NCBI GenBank assembly: GCA_030019255.1
Contig: JASEFK010000001.1
Coordinates: 269,107 to 333,106 of the forward strand
DNA: 64,000 bases
Reading direction: 5' to 3'
Source of the DNA: Actinomycetota bacterium
GTDB lineage: Bacteria; Actinomycetota; Geothermincolia; Geothermincolales; RBG-13-55-18
The first letter of the stretch is position 1. Every line of letters starts with the position of its first letter. This document shows positions 56,149 to 63,965 of the stretch, one piece after another. The notes beneath the pieces are model-generated. The model saw only the letters and a program-made list of their open reading frames with translations. It had not been told where the DNA came from and did not search any database. The translations under genes were made by a program, and so were the position numbers.

Positions 56149-56269
56149 CGTGTTGTCCGGAGACGGGGAAGATGGACTTCCACCTCGAGCGGTGACGGAA
56201 GCGAGCGTAGAACCCGGCGGACGGGGGGAGCCTTTTGCGGACCGGCACTTCCCTATAGTTTCATATTAA

Positions 56270-56584
56270 CTATTTAATAGTAAAATATTTTGAAAGCCGG
56301 ATTTCGGCCTCCTCGAGGGTCATGCCCTTCAGCAACACGGTCTTGTTGCGGGAGGAGGCCCCACGTACCAGCTCCAGTTCCGACGCCGCCACCCCCAGCA
56401 TCCCGGAGAGTATTTTCAGCGCCTCGCGGTTGGCCTTTCCGGCCTCGGGGGCCGCGTGCACGGCCAGCACCAGCCTTCCCTCCCGCACCTCCACCGCCCC
56501 GCTGCGGGAGGAACCGGGGCGCACCCTCAAGTCGAGGAGGGCACCCCGCTTGGAAGGCCGGAGAGGAGAATCGCCTCGTGCCAT
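56270..56584 (-). CDS. DUF167 / YggU family protein
   Basis: The 104-residue product belongs to DUF167 (E. coli YggU, human C15orf40): LRVRPGSSRSGAVEVREGRL, AAPEAGKANREALKILSGML and LVRGASSRNKTVLLKG are the family core. Its function is not known. ATG at 56584 lies 6 nt after a perfect TATAAT on the minus strand, suggesting a leaderless message; an ATG at 56602 would put the -10 box inside the gene. In many genomes this gene lies next to yggT or divIVA. Its stop lies in a small AT-rich palindrome. Confidence 0.88.
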   Translation of the reverse strand: MARGDSPLRPSKRGALLDLRVRPGSSRSGAVEVREGRLVLAVHAAPEAGKANREALKILSGMLGVAASELELVRGASSRNKTVLLKGMTLEEAEIRLSKYFTIK

Positions 56585-56590
56585 GGATTG

Positions 56591-56596
56591 ATTATA
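56591..56596 (-). promoter_or_regulatory. -10 box of the DUF167 gene
   Basis: The minus strand reads TATAAT (complement of 56591-56596) and then CAATCC before the ATG at 56584. Transcription would start at or next to the start codon. No consensus -35 hexamer is evident. Confidence 0.5.
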
Positions 56597-56809
56597 GGCC
56601 ATCCGATACGCCCCAGCGGTCCGCCTCTCGGTTTTGAAACGGTGAAGCAAGCGTCGGCACGGATGGAGAACGGTCCATAATGCACATTCTATGACCGTCG
56701 ACACGTTGCGTGCGCCAGGTCGGGTTTCCGGACGCCGGCGCTCGAGCGGCGGAGTATCGAGCCCGGAAGAAAAGTGCCGCGCTCCACGCGTCCGGTCGCG
56801 GGACGTCTG

Positions 56810-56838
56810 TTGCGCCACGGCAGTCCGCGTGATAATAA
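56810..56838 (+). promoter_or_regulatory. putative promoter of ileS
   Basis: TTGCGC (56810-56815) and TAATAA (56833-56838) are 17 nt apart, and TGA precedes the -10 box. The leader to ileS would be about 32 nt. No T-box specifier stem or AGGGTGG-like T-box core was found in the 290 nt between the DUF167 gene and ileS. Confidence 0.45.
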
Positions 56839-56876
56839 TGGAGCAAAATAAACGGAGGACACGGAGTGAGGACGGC

Positions 56877-59642
56877 ATGGACTACCGATCGACGCTTAAC
56901 CTGCCCCGCACGGAATTCCCCATGAAGGCCGACCTGCCGCGCCGCGAGCCGGAGATACAGCGCTTCTGGAAGGAAATGGATATCTACCGCCGGGTGCTGG
57001 AGAAGAACCGGGGGCGGCCGTCCTTCATCCTTCACGACGGGCCTCCCTACGCCAACGGTGATATTCACCTGGGAACGGCCCTGAATAAGATCCTCAAGGA
57101 CATCATCGTCAAGTACAAGAGCATGCGGGGTTATTTCTGCCCCTACGTCCCCGGCTGGGACTGCCACGGGCAGCCCATCGAGCACGAGGTGGAGAAGAGG
57201 CTGGGAGAGGAGAGGGGAAAGCTGGACGTCATGGAGGTCCGCAGGCGCTGCCGTGACTACGCCCTGCATTTCGTGGAGCGGCAGTCCTCCCAGTTCCAGC
57301 GCCTGGGAGTACGGGGCGATTTCGAGAACCCCTACCTGACCCTGAAGCCCGCCTACGAGGCGGTCAACATACGCGTCCTGGGCGAGCTGGTCCGGAGGGG
57401 GCTGGTGTACCGCAGTCGTAAGCCCATTCACTGGTGCCCCCGCTGCGTGACCGCCCTGGCCGAGGCGGAGCTCGAATATCACGACAAGACCTCCCCCTCC
57501 ATCTACGTGAAGTTTCCCCTCCTTGATCCCATCCCCGGCCACGAGGACCGTGAGGCCGGCGTGGTCATCTGGACCACCACTCCGTGGACCCTCCCGGCCA
57601 ACGTGGCCGTGGCCCTGCACCCGGACATGAACTACGTGCTGGTCGAGACCGATGGGTCGGCCCTCCTAATCGGCGAACCCCTGCTGGAGAAAGCGCTGTC
57701 GGAGATGGGAATCGAGGATTACCGGGAACTGGGACGACTTACCGGGGAAAAACTGGAAGGCCTGCGGGCGCGGCATCCCTGGAGAGAAAGGCCCTCCATG
57801 CTGGTGGTATCGGAGTTCGTGACCACCGAACAGGGCACGGGGGCGGTGCACATCGCTCCGGGACACGGGGAGGAGGACTACCAGGTGGGGCTGGAATATG
57901 ACCTTCCCATGCCCATGCCGGTGGACGACCAGGGCAGGTTCACCTCTGAGGCCCCGGAGTTCGAGGGGCTCTTCATCGAGGACGCCAACCCCCGCATCGT
58001 GGAGGACCTGCGCCGTCGGGGACTGCTCCTGGGGTCGGGTGAGCTGCTCCACCCCTATCCCCACTGCTGGCGCTGCAAGGGACCGGTCATCTTCCGCGCC
58101 ACCCCGCAGTGGTTCGTGGGCGTGGACCGGGAATACGAGGGCTCCACCCTCCGGCAACGGTGCCTGGAGGCGGTGAAGGAGGTGCGGTGGATACCCGGCT
58201 GGAACGTCCGCCGCATGGTGGGGATGCTGGAAAGCAGGCCGGACTGGTGCATATCCCGCCAGAGGGCCTGGGGGGTACCCATCCCGGCCTTCTACTGCCT
58301 GGGATGCGGCAGGGAGATCATGACCCCCGAGACGCTGCGCAAGGCGGAGGAGCTCCTGGCCGCTGAGGGGTCGGACGCCTGGTTCCTGCGGGAGGCGGAG
58401 GAGATACTGGGCCCCGATTTCCGCTGCCCGGAATGCGGGGGAACCAGGTGGCGCAAGGAGACGGACATCCTGGACGTGTGGTTCGAGTCCGGGGTGAGCC
58501 ACGAGGCCGTGCTCCTGCAGTGGGAGGATCATTACTGGCCCTGCGACATGTACCTGGAGGGGAGCGACCAGCACCGTGGATGGTTCCAGACCTCGCTGCT
58601 CACCGCGGTGGGGGCCAAGGGCGAACCCCCTTACCGTTCCGTGCTCACCCACGGCTTCGTGGTCGACGGCGAGGGCCGGAAGATGTCCAAGTCCCTGGGC
58701 AACGTCATCAGTCCCCTGGAGATATGCGACCGGCTGGGGGCGGACATCCTGCGCCTCTGGGTGGCGGCGGCGGACTACACGGTGGACATCCCCGCCTCGC
58801 GGGAGATCTTCGACCGCCTGGTGGAGGCCTACCGTCGCATACGCAACACGCTGCGCTTCCTCCTGGGGAATCTCTACGATTTCCGGCCCGCGGAGGACAC
58901 CGTTCCCCCGGAGGATATGGAGGAGCTGGACCGCTGGATACTTTCCCGGCTGCAGAGGCTGGTGCGCAGGTGTACCCAGGCCATGGACGCCTACCAGCTG
59001 CACGTGGTCTTCCATGCCTTGCACAACTTCTGCGCCGTGGACCTCAGCGCCCTTTACCTGGACATGCGCAAGGACTGCCTGTACACCTTCGCCGCGGATT
59101 CGCGTCCCAGGCGTTCCTCCCAGACGGCTTTGTGGAAGCTGCTCAGGACCATGACCATGCTCATGGCCCCCATACTCTGCCACACGGCGGAGGAAGTGTG
59201 GCAGGTCATGCGCGGGGATGGAGACCCGGAGAGCGTGCAGCTCGCCGACTGGCCGGAGGTGGAGGAAGGGCTGGAGGACGCCGGACTGGAGGAGATTTTT
59301 GACCACCTGCTGCGCCTGCGCGAACAGGTGACCAAGGCCATCGAGGAGAAGAGGACGGCCAAGGAACTGGGGACCTCCCTGGAGGCCATGGTGAGGCTGA
59401 CCCTGCCCGGATCGTGGAAGGAACTGGTGGAGCCCAGGAAGGAGCTCCTGGCCACCCTGTTCATAGTGTCCAGGGTGGAGGTGGACTACGGGGAGGGGGA
59501 AGAGGTCCGGGTGGAGGTGGGGAAGGCACCGGGGTCCAGATGTTCCCGCTGCTGGAACTACCGCCCCTCGGTGGGACGGGATTCCGACCATCCTGAGCTC
59601 TGCGATCGCTGCCTGCCGGTGGTGCTGGCCGCCGAGGGTTAA
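56877..59642 (+). CDS. ileS: isoleucine-tRNA ligase
   Basis: IleS charges tRNA-Ile and edits valine. The 921-residue class-I enzyme starts MDYRSTLNLPRTEFPMKADL, with HLGT in place of HIGH near residue 64 (PPYANGDIHLGTALNKILKD), the CP1 editing domain (about 190-400), KMSKS in GRKMSKSLGN near 602 and a C-terminal zinc site (CSRCWNY and CDRC) near 890-915. It is the eubacterial type. ATG 56877 follows GTGAGGA; the frame is open upstream to 56691, but that part has no homology. It follows divIVA as in Bacillus and relatives. Confidence 0.96.
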   Translation: MDYRSTLNLPRTEFPMKADLPRREPEIQRFWKEMDIYRRVLEKNRGRPSFILHDGPPYANGDIHLGTALNKILKDIIVKYKSMRGYFCPYVPGWDCHGQPIEHEVEKRLGEERGKLDVMEVRRRCRDYALHFVERQSSQFQRLGVRGDFENPYLTLKPAYEAVNIRVLGELVRRGLVYRSRKPIHWCPRCVTALAEAELEYHDKTSPSIYVKFPLLDPIPGHEDREAGVVIWTTTPWTLPANVAVALHPDMNYVLVETDGSALLIGEPLLEKALSEMGIEDYRELGRLTGEKLEGLRARHPWRERPSMLVVSEFVTTEQGTGAVHIAPGHGEEDYQVGLEYDLPMPMPVDDQGRFTSEAPEFEGLFIEDANPRIVEDLRRRGLLLGSGELLHPYPHCWRCKGPVIFRATPQWFVGVDREYEGSTLRQRCLEAVKEVRWIPGWNVRRMVGMLESRPDWCISRQRAWGVPIPAFYCLGCGREIMTPETLRKAEELLAAEGSDAWFLREAEEILGPDFRCPECGGTRWRKETDILDVWFESGVSHEAVLLQWEDHYWPCDMYLEGSDQHRGWFQTSLLTAVGAKGEPPYRSVLTHGFVVDGEGRKMSKSLGNVISPLEICDRLGADILRLWVAAADYTVDIPASREIFDRLVEAYRRIRNTLRFLLGNLYDFRPAEDTVPPEDMEELDRWILSRLQRLVRRCTQAMDAYQLHVVFHALHNFCAVDLSALYLDMRKDCLYTFAADSRPRRSSQTALWKLLRTMTMLMAPILCHTAEEVWQVMRGDGDPESVQLADWPEVEEGLEDAGLEEIFDHLLRLREQVTKAIEEKRTAKELGTSLEAMVRLTLPGSWKELVEPRKELLATLFIVSRVEVDYGEGEEVRVEVGKAPGSRCSRCWNYRPSVGRDSDHPELCDRCLPVVLAAEG

Positions 59643-59695
59643 GGGCCGCAAGAGGGTAAGCCTCTGCACAGGCGCGAACGAGACGCATTCCGGGG

Positions 59696-59723
59696 TTGTC
59701 GGGTCGCGAAAATGATGCATAAT
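59696..59723 (+). promoter_or_regulatory. putative promoter of dksA/traR-lspA
   Basis: TTGTCG (59696-59701) and CATAAT (59718-59723) are 16 nt apart; an overlapping TAATAT gives 18 nt. Transcription would start near 59730, about 40 nt before the DksA-like gene, which has GGAGG in its leader. Confidence 0.5.
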
Positions 59724-59769
59724 ATTAGGGATAAACCGGAGGCTCGGATCGGAGGTAAAAGGCCGGATC

Positions 59770-60144
59770 ATGAACAAGAAAAAGATGGCCGCTTTCAAGA
59801 AGATCCTGCTCCGCGAGAAGGAGATGCTGGAGAAACAGTACCGCGATCTCGAGCAGGGAAACCTGCTCGCCTCCCAGTCGGACTTCTCGGGAGAGATGCC
59901 CTTCGAGGAGGAATACGCGGCCAGCGGCACCAGCACCTTCGAGCGGGAGAGGGACCTCTCCCTCTCCGAGAACGTCAAGGACCTCCTCCAGAAGGTAAAC
60001 GAGGCCCTGGAACGCATCGAGAACGGGACCTATGGGATCTGCGAGATGTGCGGCCTGCCCATACCCGAGGAGCGCCTCGAGGCGCTGCCCTACGCCAACC
60101 TCTGCATAGTTTGCAAGCAGAAGGAAGAACAGGCTATGCGCTGA
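59770..60144 (+). CDS. TraR/DksA family zinc-finger protein
   Basis: The 124-residue protein has an N-terminal coiled coil (about 1-70) and the C4 zinc finger C91-x2-C94-x17-C112-x2-C115 (YGICEMCGLP, YANLCIVC). DksA-type proteins enter the RNA polymerase secondary channel and modulate initiation with ppGpp. The acidic coiled-coil tip differs from E. coli DksA, so a YteA- or actinobacterial TraR-like role is as likely. It overlaps lspA by one base, a conserved pairing with lspA and rluD in Actinomycetota. Confidence 0.9.
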   Translation: MNKKKMAAFKKILLREKEMLEKQYRDLEQGNLLASQSDFSGEMPFEEEYAASGTSTFERERDLSLSENVKDLLQKVNEALERIENGTYGICEMCGLPIPEERLEALPYANLCIVCKQKEEQAMR

Positions 60145-60596
60145 TGGCGGCGACAGCCGCCACCGCCCTGGCCGCGGATCAGGTCAGCAAGGCCCTGGTG
60201 CGCTGGTTGCTTCCCCTGGGAAAGAGCTTGGACGTGGGCCTGTTCTCCCTGCGACAGGTCCGCAACCCGGGAACCGCCTTCGGGTTGATACGGGGGCAGT
60301 CCCTCCCCTTCTTCCTGGGAAGCGTGGCCCTTCTCCTGGTCCTCATGCTGGTGCTCTGGAGGTTCCGCAGGGAGGAGGGAAGGGTCTTCACGGCAGCCCT
60401 GGGCTTGATAATCGGAGGGGCCCTGGGTAACATCGTCGACAGGATAGCCCTGGGGGCGGTGGTCGATTTCATCGATCTCCGTTTCTGGCCGGTCTTTAAC
60501 CTGGCGGATACGGCCATAGTCTTCGGGGTGGGAATGGCCCTCGCGATGGTGATCCGGGATGTCTGGAGGGAGGGGAAGAACGCCGCGCGGGGTTGA
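60144..60596 (+). CDS. lspA: lipoprotein signal peptidase (signal peptidase II)
   Basis: LspA cleaves the signal peptide of diacylglyceryl-modified prolipoproteins in the membrane. The 150-residue product has four hydrophobic helices and the motifs AADQVSKALV, NPGTAFGL, GGALGNIVDRIALGAVVDF and VFNLADTAI, which carry the two catalytic aspartates (near D99 and D122). ATG 60144 overlaps the dksA stop. Together with lgt just downstream it forms the first two steps of lipoprotein maturation, a tight functional pair. Confidence 0.94.
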   Translation: MAATAATALAADQVSKALVRWLLPLGKSLDVGLFSLRQVRNPGTAFGLIRGQSLPFFLGSVALLLVLMLVLWRFRREEGRVFTAALGLIIGGALGNIVDRIALGAVVDFIDLRFWPVFNLADTAIVFGVGMALAMVIRDVWREGKNAARG

Positions 60597-60655
60597 GGAC
60601 CAGGGCTCCAGCGCGCGGCGGCACCCGCCGGTAGAGGTGAGCTGAAGGAGACACG

Positions 60656-61423
60656 TTGCGTCCCGAACTATTCAGGATAGGTCCTCTCACTGTGCATTCC
60701 TACGGGTTTTTTCTGGCCCTGGCTTTCATCGTGGGCATGCTGGTGAGCTTCCTCTACCTGCGGCGTAAGTTCATCGACGCCTACGTGGTCTTCGAGCTGG
60801 TCCTGGCCGCCGCCGTGGGAGGCATCGTGGGAGCCCGCCTCTTCTACGTCGTGGGCCACTGGAGGGAATTCTCCTCCCGCTGGTGGGAGGCTTTCAAGTT
60901 CTGGAACGTGCAGGGGCTGGTCTTTTACGGGGGCTTCATCCTGGGCATACTGGCCGCGGTGGCCGTGGTCAGGCTTAGGGGCGTTTCCGCGGGACAGGTG
61001 CTGGATTCGGGAGGTTTGGCCCTCCCTGCCGCCCTGGCCGTGGCCCGCGTCGGCTGCTACCTCAACGGGTGCTGTTTCGGGAAAAGTTCCGGCCTTCCCT
61101 GGGCGGTGACCTTTCCTTTGCGCACCCAGATGGAAATGGGCATGCCCCTCAATCCCGTGCATCCCACCCAGATCTACGAGCTGCTCATGGACCTGGGCAT
61201 CTTCGTCCTCCTCCTGGCCGTGCACCGCCGTTTCCGCTACCGCGGGGAGATAATGCTCTCCTTCATCATGCTCTACGCGGTGGCCCGCTTCACCAACGAG
61301 TTCTTCCGCTATCACACTAATCCCCACGCGAACCTCTTCTTCCAGGCGCTGAGCGCGGCGGCTTTCCTGGCCACGGGGCTGGTCCTGGTTTTCCGGAGAA
61401 GGCTGCTCGCGGAGGACAGGTGA
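60656..61423 (+). CDS. lgt: prolipoprotein diacylglyceryl transferase
   Basis: Lgt transfers diacylglycerol from phosphatidylglycerol to the lipobox cysteine of prolipoproteins. The 255-residue product has about seven membrane helices and the motifs VHSYGFFLALAF, GGIVGARLFYVV, GLVFYGGFILG, ARVGCYLNGCCFGK and NPVHPTQIYE, where the HPTQ block near 170 is conserved. The TTG start at 60656 follows GAAGGAGA. It acts before LspA in the same pathway and is encoded 60 nt downstream of it. Confidence 0.94.
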   Translation: MRPELFRIGPLTVHSYGFFLALAFIVGMLVSFLYLRRKFIDAYVVFELVLAAAVGGIVGARLFYVVGHWREFSSRWWEAFKFWNVQGLVFYGGFILGILAAVAVVRLRGVSAGQVLDSGGLALPAALAVARVGCYLNGCCFGKSSGLPWAVTFPLRTQMEMGMPLNPVHPTQIYELLMDLGIFVLLLAVHRRFRYRGEIMLSFIMLYAVARFTNEFFRYHTNPHANLFFQALSAAAFLATGLVLVFRRRLLAEDR

Positions 61424-61424
61424 C

Positions 61425-62351
61425 TTGCGTGTCTTCAGTTGTACCGTCGGCCCCGGGGATGCCGGCAAGAGGCTGGACGTATTCCTGGCCGAGCGGACCG
61501 GCCTCACCCGGGGCAGGGTGCAGAAACTGATCGCCGCGGGGAAGGCCAGGACGGGAGGCGAGACCAGGGAAAAGCACTACCGGGTGCGCCACGGTGAGGA
61601 GGTCAGCCTGGAACTTCCGCCACCCGAGCCGGCGGAACCGAAGCCGCAGGACCTCGGGCTGCGGGTACTCTACCAGGACCGCCACCTGGCGGTGGTCTCC
61701 AAGCCGGCGGGCATGGTGGTCCATCCCGCCGCCGGCCACAGGGAGGGAACCCTGGTCAACGCCGCTCTCTTTTCCCTGGACGGGCTGTCCGGGGTAGGCG
61801 GGACGCAACGTCCGGGCATTGTCCACCGCCTGGACCGGGATACCTCGGGCCTGCTGGTGGTGGCCAAGGACGACCGCGCCCACCTGCGCCTGCAGGAGAT
61901 GGTCAGGGAACGCACCCTGAAGCGCTTCTACCTGGCCCTGGTACACGGGGTGCCGGCTTCACCACTGGGCACGGTGGAGGCCCCGGTGGGAAGGGATCCC
62001 CGGGATCGCAAGAGGATGGCCGTCACCTCCCGCGGCGGCAGGCCCTCGGTAACCCATTTCCGGCTGCTGGAGGACTTCGGCGCGGCCTCCCTCCTGGAGG
62101 TGGAGCTGGTGACCGGCAGGAAGCACCAGATAAGGGTGCACATGTCCTATATCGGGCACCCGGTGGTGGGGGATGCGGTTTACGGCAGGAAGGGGAAGCT
62201 AGAGAGGGAGCTGGGACTTTCCCGCCAGTTCCTGCACGCTTACAGGCTGCAGTTTCCCCATCCCTTCACCGGGGAGGCCCTGGAATTTGAGGAGCCCCTG
62301 CCCGCCGACCTGGCCGGAGCCCTGGACCGGCTGCGCGGCTCGGTCCCGTGA
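61425..62351 (+). CDS. rluD: RluD-family 23S rRNA pseudouridine synthase
   Basis: RluA/RluD-family enzymes make pseudouridines in 23S rRNA (positions 1911, 1915 and 1917 for RluD). The 308-residue protein has an N-terminal S4 RNA-binding domain (DVFLAERTGLTRGRVQKLIA), then KPAGMVVHPAAGH and the catalytic HRLDRDTSGLLVVAKDD with Asp nucleophile near 136. ATGRKHQIRVHM-like TGRKHQIRVHMSYIGHPVVG closes the active site. The TTG start follows GGAGGACAGG, 1 nt after lgt. The exact target uridines are inferred from family. Confidence 0.93.
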   Translation: MRVFSCTVGPGDAGKRLDVFLAERTGLTRGRVQKLIAAGKARTGGETREKHYRVRHGEEVSLELPPPEPAEPKPQDLGLRVLYQDRHLAVVSKPAGMVVHPAAGHREGTLVNAALFSLDGLSGVGGTQRPGIVHRLDRDTSGLLVVAKDDRAHLRLQEMVRERTLKRFYLALVHGVPASPLGTVEAPVGRDPRDRKRMAVTSRGGRPSVTHFRLLEDFGAASLLEVELVTGRKHQIRVHMSYIGHPVVGDAVYGRKGKLERELGLSRQFLHAYRLQFPHPFTGEALEFEEPLPADLAGALDRLRGSVP

Positions 62352-62714
62352 GGTTGTCCGCGATCTCCATCTCCCTCCCATCCCCATGGCGGGCAGCCCC
62401 CAGATGCCCGGGTTTGGGATGAATAGGGCCTCTACCGTCCCCCCTACCGGTGTCCTTGTCCTTTCACGCTGCGGGTCTGCCCGGGGACGGACCGTAGCCG
62501 AGAGCCCCTCATTTCCCGGCAAAGCCTGCGCGGCAGGGGAACGGAATCCCAGGTTCACCAAGCGGTCGCCTGCCACGAAAGGGGACCTGGGGGGCTCAAC
62601 CCCATTGCGGGTACCGTATCCCCGTCCCAGGTGATAAGTACCGGCGGGTAACCTTTTACCGCCTCCGGAGGACCGCTCACCCCCCGAAAGGACGCGTTCT
62701 CGGGAATTGCTTAA
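62352..62714 (+). other. gene-free stretch with several inverted repeats
   Basis: About 360 nt without a supported gene. Visible structures are CCCAGGT/ACCTGGG around 62549 to 62598, a GGCGGGTAA/TTACCGCC pair around 62645-62670, the palindrome CCTCCGGAGG, and repeated GCGGGTA motifs. I do not recognise a riboswitch core, tRNA or known small RNA on either strand. It may be a structured RNA, a decayed mobile element or simple spacer. Confidence 0.4.
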
Positions 62715-62755
62715 CCTTTCTCCGCCTCCGGGGGATAAAAATAGAGAAAGGAGGC
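62715..62755 (+). promoter_or_regulatory. hairpin that can cover the ribosome-binding site of the next gene
   Basis: CCTTTCTC (62715-62722) pairs perfectly with GAGAAAGG (62744-62751), and the alternative GCCTCC (62724-62729) pairs with GGAGGC (62750-62755). Both pairings involve the Shine-Dalgarno sequence AGGAGG (62749-62754) of the gene at 62759. Regulation of translation by this structure is inference. Confidence 0.45.
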
Positions 62756-62758
62756 AAA

Positions 62759-63055
62759 ATGTGCCGGCGTCCCGCGAATACCAAGGCTGCCATATACAAC
62801 GGCACATCCGGAAGCCTGGTGAGGATACAGCTTCTGACCCTCTTCCACCGCAACCCGGGACTGAAGGGCACCAGCGTGGAGCTGGCGGAGGCCATAGGGA
62901 GGGACCCGGACGCGGTGGAGGAACAGATCCGCAAGCTTGTCCAGCTGAGGATACTGGAAGAGGTTGAGGGAGGGCCCTCCTACCGCTACCTGCCACCCCG
63001 GAGTATGGACGGCGGTAAGGGGTTCGGTGGACCTGAAGCCCCGGAGATCAATTGA
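62759..63055 (+). CDS. small winged-helix DNA-binding protein
   Basis: The 98-residue product resembles a winged helix-turn-helix regulator: LVRIQLLTLFHRNPGLKGTS forms the first helices, VELAEAIGRDPDAVEEQIRK the turn-recognition helix pair, and LEEVEGGPSYRYLPP the wing. No ligand or metal domain is present; one N-terminal Cys only. The strong AGGAGG lies 4 nt before the ATG and can be masked by a hairpin. The target is unknown. It converges with the nuclease gene at 63099-63965. Confidence 0.75.
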   Translation: MCRRPANTKAAIYNGTSGSLVRIQLLTLFHRNPGLKGTSVELAEAIGRDPDAVEEQIRKLVQLRILEEVEGGPSYRYLPPRSMDGGKGFGGPEAPEIN

Positions 63056-63098
63056 AGGTAGGAACGGGGTCCCCTGGAGGGGCGAGCGCAGCGAGGCC

Positions 63099-63965
63099 TC
63101 ATATCCGATCATCACCGGGATGAAAACCGGGATCCAGCTCGAGGAGCTGCTTTTCCAGCTCCTCGATCATGCGGTCCAGGTTCCGGCGTCGGAGCAGGAG
63201 GGCCCTGCGCCGGGATTCCAGTTCTTCGCGCAGGTCCCCCGAGCTTGCGCGCGCGGGACAGATGTCCGTGAATGAGCACCAGGGACATACGGGGTTGGGG
63301 GTGGGCGGAAACCTTCCCTCCCGTATGCCTTCCGCCACGCGGGCCAGCCGCGCGCGCACGTCCGCCAGCGAGTCCTCGTCCCGCGGCGAGGTGGTGAACC
63401 TCTGGTTGATGAGGAGGTAGTAGAAGGTGAGCTTGGCGGGAGTGATGCCCCAGAGCTCGCGGCAGGCCATCTGGTAGATGGGGAGCTGGAGGTCCTCGCG
63501 CAGGCGCCTCAGTTCCGGCAGCCTGCGGTTGGTCTTGTAGTCGATGACCTCGTAACTTCCGTCGGGATGGCGGTCAACCCGGTCGATGACCCCGGTGAGC
63601 AGGTAGCCGTCCATGGGGATCTCGAAGCGTTGCTCGACGGCCACCGGAAGGCGGAACTGGTCCCGGTTGCGTAGATAGAAGGATTCCAGGACCTCCCTGG
63701 CATGGCGAAGGAAGCTCCTCTCCTCCTCCTCGTCGGCGTACCCCTCGCTTTCCCAGCAATTCTCCAACCGGGCCAAGAGGTCCTCCAGGGAAGGAGGCTC
63801 CGGGACGTCCCGTCCGTAGAACCATTCCAGCGCGGCATGGAGGCTCCTCCCGAAGGAGAGATAGGGTGAGGGCGGGACCTCCAGGCCGTCCACGTACTGG
63901 AAGCGGTAGGCGAGCGGACACCTCTCGTAGGTGCTGACTGCCGTGTAGCTCAACCTTATCTCCAC
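63099..63965 (-). CDS. PD-(D/E)XK nuclease family protein, RecB/Cas4-like
   Basis: The 288-residue product has the RecB-type nuclease core: LSYTAVSTYERCPLAYRF (N-terminal QxxY/Cys region), GRSLHAALEWFY, GVIDRVDRHPDGSYEVIDYK with the catalytic Asp and D-Y-K, QLPIYQMACREL, and C-terminal cysteines in CPWCSFTDICPA that with Cys near 16 could bind a 4Fe-4S cluster. It stands alone, without helicase or cas genes in the window, so a DNA-repair exonuclease role is most likely. A GTG start at 63965 follows GAGGAAG. A long C-terminal helix rich in Glu and Arg follows the cysteines. Upstream context lies beyond the window. Confidence 0.88.
   Translation of the reverse strand: MEIRLSYTAVSTYERCPLAYRFQYVDGLEVPPSPYLSFGRSLHAALEWFYGRDVPEPPSLEDLLARLENCWESEGYADEEEERSFLRHAREVLESFYLRNRDQFRLPVAVEQRFEIPMDGYLLTGVIDRVDRHPDGSYEVIDYKTNRRLPELRRLREDLQLPIYQMACRELWGITPAKLTFYYLLINQRFTTSPRDEDSLADVRARLARVAEGIREGRFPPTPNPVCPWCSFTDICPARASSGDLREELESRRRALLLRRRNLDRMIEELEKQLLELDPGFHPGDDRI

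Noticed and set aside
56691-56876. N-terminal extension of ileS
   Set aside because: It precedes the predicted promoter and the residues do not resemble the IleS N-terminus.
56640-56876. Possible T-box leader before ileS
   Set aside because: No AGGGTGG-like core, specifier loop or terminator is present.
57666-60017. 783-codon minus-strand frame opposite ileS and the dksA-like gene
   Set aside because: Antisense to a complete isoleucyl-tRNA synthetase with all motifs; no recognisable domain.
62199-62996. 265-codon minus-strand frame across the 62.4-kb gap
   Set aside because: It overlaps the end of rluD and the winged-helix gene and shows no domain; possible element remnants are noted as a finding, but there is no support for a gene.
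63099-63965. CRISPR-associated Cas4
   Set aside because: The fold and cysteines fit Cas4-like proteins, but no cas genes or repeat array occur in the window; a general RecB-type nuclease is the safer call.
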